Virus record (IMG/VR): IMGVR_UViG_3300042319_003398 | Coordinates: 1 to 25,848 of that record | DNA from: a virus | DNA length: 25,848 nucleotides | Strand: one strand, 5' to 3' | Shown: positions 13,225 through 18,527 of the stretch, one piece after another | How the letters are laid out: each line of letters opens with the position of its first letter | Position numbering within the stretch: position 1 is the stretch's first letter | Notes under the pieces: model-generated | Told to the model about the DNA's origin: nothing | The model's database searches: none | What the model saw: the letters and a program-made list of their open reading frames with translations, nothing else | Position numbers and translations under genes: made by a program

Positions 13225-13664
13225 GGCTTGCGGCTCCTGTAGAGACCCGCGCGGATGTTCTCCGAGAGTTGCTCCATCATCCCCGCGTAGAACGCGCTTT
13301 GGCTTTCGGGCATGTGGTCAGAACCGAGGTTCTCGGCGCCAAGGTCGATCCAATCAGCGATGGCGTCGCGCTCTTCGTCGCGTACGGCCTGGGACACATC
13401 GGATGTCACATCCGCGGCTGTCTCTGCAGCCCACGGGAACGCCGCGTCGAGGTCCGCGATGGCCTCCTTCGCCGTCGCGGGGTTGGCTGAATCCATCCAG
13501 GCGCTGAGCCCGTCGAGGAACGCTTCCCACGCGGCAAGCTCTTGCTGCGTCGCGCTCGCGAAAAACGCTTGGCGATGCTGATGCGCGCGCATCGACTTCT
13601 CCCTCGCGACCGCTTCTTCTTTCAAAGAGCGAATGATGAGGACTTTGAGTTCGTCGAGTTTCAC
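13221..13664 (-). CDS. Hypothetical acidic helical protein
   Basis: The GTG at 13664 (GTGA overlap) gives 147 residues. The protein is helical and acidic, with a first helix KLDELKVLIIRSLKEEAVAR, a Trp-containing middle (AAWEAFLDGLSAWMDSA) and a C-terminal DAIADWIDLGAENLG. No cysteine site, HTH or membrane segment is seen. It lies directly upstream of the Cas4-like nuclease and is coupled to it by an ATGA overlap, so a partner role in recombination is possible but unproven. Confidence 0.6.
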   Translation of the reverse strand: MKLDELKVLIIRSLKEEAVAREKSMRAHQHRQAFFASATQQELAAWEAFLDGLSAWMDSANPATAKEAIADLDAAFPWAAETAADVTSDVSQAVRDEERDAIADWIDLGAENLGSDHMPESQSAFYAGMMEQLSENIRAGLYRSRKP

Positions 13665-14146
13665 GACGCATGCTCCATCGCGAGCGACTGAAGGAGCGCG
13701 AAGGCCTCGTCGATGTCGCGTGCAACGAAGGCACACAGGCACGAGAAGACGCTTCGCTCTTCGTCGCCGACCCACACGACAAGCTTGCCCAAGGTGAGCG
13801 CACGATCAGCTTCGAACCACGCGCCGATCGTCGGGCTGCCCTGTGACGGCACGAGCACCACACACACCTCGCACTCCATCACGCCTCGGATGCAGTCGAG
13901 TGCGATGCCAGTGCGCTCCTGGCGCGTCATGCCTTGGTTGGCGCCGAGCCCGACAGTCTGCATGCGGTCGAGGACAAGCTTCGGCCAGTCGTGGGTGACG
14001 ACGATGCCGCGCTCACGAAGCGCATCCATGAACGCTTTCGCTCGATGGAGTTCGAGTCCCGTCGAAGACCCCGCAACGTAGACGCGAAGGGGCTTGCGCT
14101 CCGCCGTCATCACGGCGGGCGCGGTTGAAATCATCTGTTCCATCAC
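13661..14146 (-). CDS. Nucleoside 2-deoxyribosyltransferase-like protein
   Basis: The gene begins at a GTGATG, either GTG at 14146 (GTGA overlap) or ATG at 14143; the product is about 161 residues. The first strand and loop, LRVYVAGSSTGLE, are typical of the nucleoside 2-deoxyribosyltransferase/SLOG-like Rossmann folds. They are followed by a long helix, GIVVTHDWP, a strand ECEVCVVLVPSQGSP and GAWFEADRALTLGKLVVWVGD. In the family the Glu of the GAWFE-type segment is the nucleophile and the preceding Asp/Ser residues bind the sugar. It may exchange bases on deoxynucleosides (salvage) or sense a nucleotide signal. Family fold is fairly certain; substrate is not. Confidence 0.72.
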   Translation of the reverse strand: MMEQMISTAPAVMTAERKPLRVYVAGSSTGLELHRAKAFMDALRERGIVVTHDWPKLVLDRMQTVGLGANQGMTRQERTGIALDCIRGVMECEVCVVLVPSQGSPTIGAWFEADRALTLGKLVVWVGDEERSVFSCLCAFVARDIDEAFALLQSLAMEHAS

Positions 14147-14331
14147 GCCTCGACTTTCGATCGATGCACCGCCGAAGCGATGCGCATCTCAGGTGAACCA
14201 ATGGCCTTATTGCGCTCCTCAGCGAGCACAGCGGCCGTCATCGTCACGACGAGCAGGTTGCTGCGCGCTGCGCGGCACTTGCACTCACGGTCCGGAACGT
14301 CGGAGCCGCATCGCATGCAGACGACGATCAC
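14143..14331 (-). CDS. Small zinc-finger-like protein
   Basis: The GTG at 14331, overlapping the previous stop (GTGA), gives 62 residues. The first 19 residues hold CMRCGSDVPDRECKC, a compact four-cysteine knuckle. A helix (NLLVVTMTAAVLAEERNKA) and a basic tail follow. A longer open frame to 14502 is a shadow of the upstream gene. No named family is recognised; regulatory or protein-protein contact roles are possible. Confidence 0.55.
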   Translation of the reverse strand: MIVVCMRCGSDVPDRECKCRAARSNLLVVTMTAAVLAEERNKAIGSPEMRIASAVHRSKVEA

Positions 14332-14549
14332 GTTGCACCGTCCAAGCTCTCGACCTTGCCGAAGCGAAGCTCCGTGCTCTGGCCGACCGTCTTCTTGAGC
14401 CACGCAAGCTCGTCGCGTGCGCTGAGCAGCTCGTGCATCAGCGCCCCTGACACCATGCACTCGTCGCTGGGAGCAACCGACTGCCGGTTCTCCTCCCACC
14501 ACTTGCGCTCAGTATCGAGAAGCGCGGCGCTCTCTCCAAGAACGCTCAC
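14328..14549 (-). CDS. Small helical hypothetical protein
   Basis: The 73-residue product starts with GTG at 14549 (GTGA overlap). It has helix ALLDTERKWWEENRQ (9-23) and a second helix MHELLSARDELAWLKKTVG (38-56) suited to a coiled coil. Nothing identifies its function. Overlaps at both ends support the gene. Confidence 0.55.
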   Translation of the reverse strand: MSVLGESAALLDTERKWWEENRQSVAPSDECMVSGALMHELLSARDELAWLKKTVGQSTELRFGKVESLDGAT

Positions 14550-14692
14550 GACAGCACCGTTGAGAGCGCGGTGAGAAGCGACGTGCCCGAAGTCTCAGCG
14601 CCAGCGCGAGTCGTGACCTTCCATGTGCCCGCCTCGCAGCGAACCCGAACACCAAGCGCACGAAGGCGCGCGGTGACTTCGTGAAGGCTCAT
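14546..14692 (-). CDS. Very small hypothetical protein, 48 residues
   Basis: The ATG at 14692 overlaps the stop of the previous gene (ATGA), and the frame ends with TGA inside the GTGA start of the next. The product begins MSLHEVTARLRALGVRVRCE and has a short beta hairpin (GTWKVTTRAGAE). A start helix followed by two strands resembles small winged or beta-hairpin nucleic-acid-binding peptides, but no family is claimed. Coupling on both sides is the main evidence that it is real. Confidence 0.55.
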   Translation of the reverse strand: MSLHEVTARLRALGVRVRCEAGTWKVTTRAGAETSGTSLLTALSTVLS

Positions 14693-14997
14693 GCCGCACG
14701 TCGCGATGTCTCGCCCGCAACGCGCCCCTCAGCGGCGCGCAGCATGTCGGCGTAGGGCGATGGGCGAACGCAACCAGCGTGCGCCGCCGTGACAGCGGCA
14801 TCGCGCGTTGCGCCGCCACCAGTCGCAGAGACGCGACGCGCGTTGTCGCGAACGAGTGCTTCCCACGCCTGGTAGGGCGCCGGGCGACGGGCCGCAGAAA
14901 CTGAGAAGCCGACCGCAACAAGCGACTGCTCGAAGGCGGAAGGCTGCTCGTCGGGGGCGAGCGCGGAGGGAGCGGAGGCGGAGACTGGGGCGCTCAC
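14689..14997 (-). CDS. Hypothetical alanine-rich protein
   Basis: The GTG at 14997, overlapping the upstream stop (GTGA), gives 102 residues. The N-terminal 25 residues are low-complexity (VSAPVSASAPSALAPDEQPS). A helical part follows, containing FEQSLVAVGFSVSAARRPAPYQAWEALVRDNARRV and a C-terminal helix with MLRAAEGRVAGE. No domain is recognised. It is the second gene of its operon. Confidence 0.5.
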   Translation of the reverse strand: MSAPVSASAPSALAPDEQPSAFEQSLVAVGFSVSAARRPAPYQAWEALVRDNARRVSATGGGATRDAAVTAAHAGCVRPSPYADMLRAAEGRVAGETSRRAA

Positions 14998-15158
14998 GAC
15001 GCCACCGCGAACGAGTCGAGCTCGCGCTGAAGCGTCACCGCCGTGCACGGCGAGCACACGAATCGATGTGCCGGAAGTGCTGCGCCGCGTTCGCCGCAGC
15101 CGTGCTTGGCAGGCTGCTTGGCTGTCGCCTTGGTCTTGGCCGTCGTCGTTGTTTGCAT
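14994..15158 (-). CDS. Small basic protein with Cys/His residues, first gene of operon
   Basis: The ATG at 15158 gives 54 residues: a Lys/Thr-rich N-terminus (MQTTTTAKTKATAKQPAKHG), then CGERG and CSPC near residues 21-38. It ends in a TGA overlapping the next gene's GTG. Together H19/C21 and C35/C38 could bind one zinc ion. There is no strong ribosome-binding site. A possible promoter would start transcription close to the ATG, so the message may be nearly leaderless. Function unknown. Confidence 0.5.
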   Translation of the reverse strand: MQTTTTAKTKATAKQPAKHGCGERGAALPAHRFVCSPCTAVTLQRELDSFAVAS

Positions 15159-15272
15159 TCCCGATTAATGACAGTTGCCATGGATGAATGCAAGCCCGAA
15201 GTCATAATAGGCGTGCGTTAGCTCACGCAAACGTGGCGTCAGTACCTGCGTCTTGGCAACGACGATCTGGCG
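15159..15272. promoter_or_regulatory. Divergent intergenic region between leftward operon and protease gene
   Basis: This 114-base spacer is AT-richer than its surroundings. On the minus strand TTGCAT (15193-15188) is 17 bases from CATTAA (15170-15165), a modest sigma-70-like promoter for the leftward operon. The inverted repeat GCGTG...CACGC (about 15211-15228) could be an operator. On the plus strand the codons upstream of the GTG at 15273 are open back to TAG at 15219, but contain no ATG, GTG or TTG. Confidence 0.35.
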
Positions 15273-15692
15273 GTGGAAGCAATCGAGCTAGAGCAAATCG
15301 CTTGGAAAGTAAGCGAAAGAAGCGGGTTCACCGATCGTCCACGATGCGACCCGCGTGCAATCGCGGTGCAACACTTCGGGCTTCGCCTCTGCCCCTGGCC
15401 CCATGCTCGCCCTCGGCTTGAGCGTGGCGTGATCTGGTACCCGTCAGGCGCGAAGGAGACAGCGCAGGCCTACTTCGTCGCGCATGAGCTCGGGCACGTG
15501 CTTCTTTCTGGGGAGCCCGAAGGCGAGCACTTGGAGCGAGCGTGCTCGAGGATCGGTGTCGCCCTCATGCTTCCCCGGCCCGCGTTTGTGCGCGACGTGG
15601 AGGAACGCATCGACCTGCGCGAAGCTTGGCCCCTGGCAACGCGGATGGTGCTCAAAAGAAGGCGAGCGGAGGTCTACGGCTTGGCCGCGTAG
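15273..15692 (+). CDS. ImmA/IrrE-like metallopeptidase
   Basis: The 139-residue protein (GTG start) has the zinc-protease motif AHELGHVLL, with His71, Glu72 and His75. A downstream Glu88 lies in the LERACSRIGVALMLP segment, the usual third ligand and 'LLMP'-type ending of ImmA/IrrE peptidases. In phages and ICEs, ImmA-type proteases cleave the neighbouring HTH repressor and trigger induction. This gene runs convergently into the repressor gene, with the 3' ends overlapping by 19 bases. The start is uncertain because the ribosome-binding site is weak and the frame stays open upstream without an ordinary start codon. Confidence 0.8.
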   Translation: MEAIELEQIAWKVSERSGFTDRPRCDPRAIAVQHFGLRLCPWPHARPRLERGVIWYPSGAKETAQAYFVAHELGHVLLSGEPEGEHLERACSRIGVALMLPRPAFVRDVEERIDLREAWPLATRMVLKRRRAEVYGLAA

Positions 15693-16183
15693 AGGGCCGT
15701 CGCAGCGTCCATCGCGGACACTTGCTCAGGGCTCATGCCTCGACGGGCGCCCTCGATGACCTGATACAGGCTCTCAACCGTCCAATTGCAGTAGGGCATG
15801 CTCGTCGCCCATCGAATCTCTTGCGCGGTCGGAGCTGGAACGAGCATCGCGGAGAGTCGAGCAAGGACCTCGGCAGACACGAGCGAGGACTCGACTCGTG
15901 ATTCCAAGTCGGAGTGCTGCTGGTAGTCGGGGGAATCGCCAAGCAACGGGTCGTAGAAGAAGGAGGGCTTGATCTTCAGCTTCGAAATCAACGCGCCGAT
16001 CACGGTCGTGCCAGCGTCACGCGATGTCTTCTTGAGTTTCGAAAGCGTCGTCTGGTGGATGCCTGTGATTTTGGAAAGTTCAGCCTGCCAACCACGGCCA
16101 TGCTCGGCGGCAAACGATTCCACTACGAGAAGTGCACGACGATGAGCGAGCTCGCTGGCATCCATGCCAAAAGTCTTGCACAT
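15674..16183 (-). CDS. HTH transcriptional repressor (phage CI-like)
   Basis: Starting at ATG 16183 (ATG 16165 is an alternative; neither has a clear ribosome-binding site), the product is 169 residues. The N-terminal HTH is WQAELSKITGIHQTTLSKLKK, a XRE/lambda-repressor-like helix-turn-helix. A short linker and SFFYDPLLGDSPDY follow. The C-terminal part (about 90-169) is helical, with no S24 serine-lysine protease signature, so RecA-type self-cleavage is not expected. The adjacent protease offers an alternative switch. It faces the Cro-like gene across a short operator-containing spacer, the standard layout of a temperate immunity region. Confidence 0.78.
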   Translation of the reverse strand: MCKTFGMDASELAHRRALLVVESFAAEHGRGWQAELSKITGIHQTTLSKLKKTSRDAGTTVIGALISKLKIKPSFFYDPLLGDSPDYQQHSDLESRVESSLVSAEVLARLSAMLVPAPTAQEIRWATSMPYCNWTVESLYQVIEGARRGMSPEQVSAMDAATALYAAKP

Positions 16184-16198
16184 CAAAACATGGCAGGG

Positions 16199-16219
16199 GG
16201 CTTGACTCCCAAATAAGCC
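16199..16219. promoter_or_regulatory. Palindromic operator overlapping a rightward -35 box
   Basis: A 21-bp imperfect palindrome with arms GGCTT (16199-16203) and AAGCC (16215-16219) lies between the divergent repressor and Cro-like genes. It overlaps TTGACT (16202-16207), a good rightward -35 box; the matching -10 (CATGGT, 16226-16231) is poor. Repressor binding here would block rightward transcription. Confidence 0.5.
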
Positions 16220-16237
16220 TCGTGTCATGGTTGCGGG

Positions 16238-16495
16238 ATGAACCCCAGAACCCGTCTTGCGAACTTCCTGGCGTGGAAGGGCTGGTCGCAGAGTGACCTT
16301 GCTTGCGCGTGCGACGTCCACCAGACGACCGTTTCCAAGCTGATTGAGGGCCACCGTGGCGCTGGTCTTGGCTTGGCAGTGGCGATTGAGCGCGTCACCC
16401 AGGAGTGGCCGGAAGGGGCGATTCTCGCGAAGGACTGGGTTGGTGCGCATGACCAGAGCGTGGCCACGACCGAGCCGACTCGGGAGGTCGCGTGA
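16238..16495 (+). CDS. Cro-like HTH regulator
   Basis: The 85-residue protein begins MNPRTRLANFLAWKGWSQSDLACACDV and contains the XRE-type HTH QSDLACACDVHQTTVSKLIEG (18-38). A helix with AVAIERVTQEWP follows, the 'aia.iT.g.v' part typical of YdaS/Cro-like phage regulators. It is the first rightward gene, with GCGGG just upstream of the ATG and the operator at 16199-16219 before it. It probably represses the CI-like gene and helps commit to lytic growth. Its stop overlaps the next start (GTGA). Confidence 0.82.
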   Translation: MNPRTRLANFLAWKGWSQSDLACACDVHQTTVSKLIEGHRGAGLGLAVAIERVTQEWPEGAILAKDWVGAHDQSVATTEPTREVA

Positions 16496-17016
16496 GCTTC
16501 TGGCGCCCCACTGGACCTTTCATCAGTGCTGCCCAGACGCTGACCGCTGCTCGGGCTGAGTCGTCTCGTGCGCTTCGTGCGGCGCTCGCCAAGTGCGAAG
16601 CGTCGCGTGCGCAGGTTGCGGCGCAGCTCGCTTGCTCGGACTCACGCTTGTCGCAGTTCGTCGATGAGCAGGCGGACCCAACGATCGACATCGCACGCGC
16701 CGCGCTCTTGCCGGTGCCCGCGCGCATGGCGATTGCTGAGTGGATCATGGGCGACGGCTATCGCGTCGTCGCCGTTCCGGACTCGTCCGATGCGAGCGAC
16801 CTTGAAGCGACGGCGCTCATCATCCGGCAGTCGTCAGAGCTTGCTGCGACGCACCTTTCCGCATGCGCCGATCACAAGGTCACGCGCGCCGAGGGGCACT
16901 TGCTCGAGAAGGCTGCTGAGCCGCTCGCGCGTCTTTGCCTTGGCGTGCTCGAGCTCGCTCGCAGTGCACAACGCGAGGGCGTTGTCTCGACGCTTCATCG
17001 GGTGAAGTCGGCGTGA
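16492..17016 (+). CDS. CII-like phage regulatory protein
   Basis: The GTG at 16492 overlaps the Cro-like stop. The 174-residue product has an N-terminal helical region with a HTH-like block SRAQVAAQLACSDSRLSQFVDEQ (38-60). The 'DPTIDIARAALLPVPARMAIAEWIMG' segment after it and a long C-terminal helical domain (112-165) are arranged like phage regulatory proteins of the CII/CP76 type. Such proteins activate establishment of lysogeny. Position directly after cro fits the same role. Similarity is by layout, not by clear motif identity. Confidence 0.55.
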   Translation: MSFWRPTGPFISAAQTLTAARAESSRALRAALAKCEASRAQVAAQLACSDSRLSQFVDEQADPTIDIARAALLPVPARMAIAEWIMGDGYRVVAVPDSSDASDLEATALIIRQSSELAATHLSACADHKVTRAEGHLLEKAAEPLARLCLGVLELARSAQREGVVSTLHRVKSA

Positions 17017-17165
17017 TCGGCGTCTTGCTGGCCTGCCTCACGTGGGGCGCGCTCGTGACCTGGCTCGCGCATCGCGAGCTCGTGCGCATCGAAGAGCACA
17101 TCGCGCGGATTGAACGCGTCGAAGCTGAGCACGACGCGCGCAAGTGGGACGCGCCGAAAGAGTGA
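17013..17165 (+). CDS. Small single-pass membrane protein
   Basis: The GTG at 17013, overlapping the upstream stop (GTGA), gives 50 residues: an N-terminal transmembrane helix VIGVLLACLTWGALVTWLA followed by a charged helical tail (RIEEHIARIERVEAEHDARKW). The N-terminus would lie outside or in the membrane, with the tail in the cytoplasm. It could be a superinfection-exclusion or inner-membrane accessory peptide. There is no known family and no function is claimed. Confidence 0.6.
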   Translation: MIGVLLACLTWGALVTWLAHRELVRIEEHIARIERVEAEHDARKWDAPKE

Positions 17166-17193
17166 CCGGGCATTTGTGCCCTGAGGAGAACCA

Positions 17194-17628
17194 ATGTCGA
17201 AGAGCAAGTTTGAGAGAGAAGACCGTGAAGAAGAGGCAGAACGCCGCGAAGCCCAAGTCGACGAGGGCGCGCGCGCCTTCTCTCGATTCTTCGAGCTGCT
17301 CTGCGAGGGCGATGCGCACGCCCACGCCAGCGAGGAGCTGAACAAGCTTGGGATCGTCCTGCAGAAGGAATCGCTCGCGCGCGATGCCGAGGTGAAGGGC
17401 TCGCTGTCCCTCACGATCAAGTTCACCGCCTCGCCCCGCGGCGTGGTCGCGACGAACTACGAGCTCAAGACCAAGCACCCTGCGCCCAAGACGACAGCCG
17501 GCACGCTCTTCCTCACGCCCGGCGGCAACTTCTCCACGGAGTCCCACCGCCAGCCAATGCTTCCCGGCATGCGTGTGGTGAAGGACGTCCATGAGGCGCC
17601 ACGCGCAGCGAAGGTGGTGGGCGAGTGA
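17194..17628 (+). CDS. Conserved phage-type hypothetical protein upstream of DUF2303 gene
   Basis: The ATG at 17194 is preceded by a strong ribosome-binding site (GAGGAGAACCA). The 144-residue protein has a charged helical N-terminus (KFEREDREEEAERREAQ) and a segment ELNKLGIVLQKESLARD. A beta-rich domain follows (VKGSLSLTIKFTASPRGVV and TKHPAPKTTAGTLFLTPGGNFSTES), ending in a Pro/Arg tail. The 'L.I...A...G......V..K.P....G..F.TP.G......' pattern recurs in phage proteins sitting next to DUF2303/YfdQ genes, often in early operons. No biochemical role is known to me. Confidence 0.6.
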   Translation: MSKSKFEREDREEEAERREAQVDEGARAFSRFFELLCEGDAHAHASEELNKLGIVLQKESLARDAEVKGSLSLTIKFTASPRGVVATNYELKTKHPAPKTTAGTLFLTPGGNFSTESHRQPMLPGMRVVKDVHEAPRAAKVVGE

Positions 17629-18527
17629 GCAACCCCAACCTCCAGGCAGCCACGCTGCAAACCGCGAACAGCGACGCGAAGGACATCATCGATGCCGTCG
17701 AGCGCTTCGCAGAGCCGGGGATGCTCTCGGGCATTCACGGCGCTGTGGATGGCGAACTCATCGTCATGCAGAAGGGTCAGCAGCTCGTTGACTTGCTGCC
17801 CTTCATCGACGCGCGTGCATCGGCCCCGCGACGCCTCAAGGGCAAGTCGACGCACACGACGCTCGACAGCTTCATCGCGCACACGAACCGCTTCAAGGAC
17901 GATGGCTCGGCCGTCTTCGCGTCCACGCAGTCGGTCACGACCGTCTTCGACTACCACCGTGCTGGCGAGCAAGGGCAGCGCTTCAGCGAGCATCGAAGCG
18001 TCTACAACTTTCCCTACTCCGAAGAGTGGAAAGCGTGGCAGTCGGCATTCGGGCGTTCCTTGGCGCAAGCCGACTTCGCGACGCTCATCGAAGACCGCAT
18101 CGCAGATGTGAGCGAGCCCTCGTCGCTCGGCGAGAAGATGTCGGCGATCGTCGCGCGTCTGGGCTTTGTGGGTGCGGGCGCTTCGGCGCTTCTGACGCTC
18201 TCGCGCAATGCCCAGGTGAGCGCATCGACGCGCGTCAAGAACGTCGTGAACCTCTCGACCGGCGAGGCGCAGGTGTGCTTCGAGGAGTCGCACGAGGGCG
18301 CCGTGAAGATCCCCGGCGGCTTCGTCATCACGGTCCCCGTGTTCACCGGTGGCCAGCCGTACCAGCTGCCCGTGCGCATTCGGTACCGCCTGCAGAACGG
18401 CGCAATCGCTTGGTCGCTCGTGCCCTTCCTGATGAACGCGGTCCTTCAGGACGCCTTCGATGGAGTCTGCGCCCAGGTGCGTGATGAGACGGGCCTGCCC
18501 GTCTTTCAGGGCCAGCCAGAGTCATGA
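17625..18527 (+). CDS. DUF2303 (YfdQ family) protein
   Basis: The GTG at 17625 (GTGA overlap) gives 300 residues. Typical family features are the N-terminal DELIVMQKGQQLVDL-like segment (here GELIVMQKGQQLVDLLPF, about 44-61). Also present are TTLDSFIAHTNRFKDDGSAVFAS, VTTVFDYH, and a C-terminal beta-sandwich-like region with IPGGFVITVPVFTGGQPYQLPVRIRYRL. DUF2303 proteins are common in phage early regions; their function is unknown. It lies directly upstream of the primase-helicase (ATGA coupling), so a role in replication or early takeover is plausible. Confidence 0.85.
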   Translation: MSNPNLQAATLQTANSDAKDIIDAVERFAEPGMLSGIHGAVDGELIVMQKGQQLVDLLPFIDARASAPRRLKGKSTHTTLDSFIAHTNRFKDDGSAVFASTQSVTTVFDYHRAGEQGQRFSEHRSVYNFPYSEEWKAWQSAFGRSLAQADFATLIEDRIADVSEPSSLGEKMSAIVARLGFVGAGASALLTLSRNAQVSASTRVKNVVNLSTGEAQVCFEESHEGAVKIPGGFVITVPVFTGGQPYQLPVRIRYRLQNGAIAWSLVPFLMNAVLQDAFDGVCAQVRDETGLPVFQGQPES

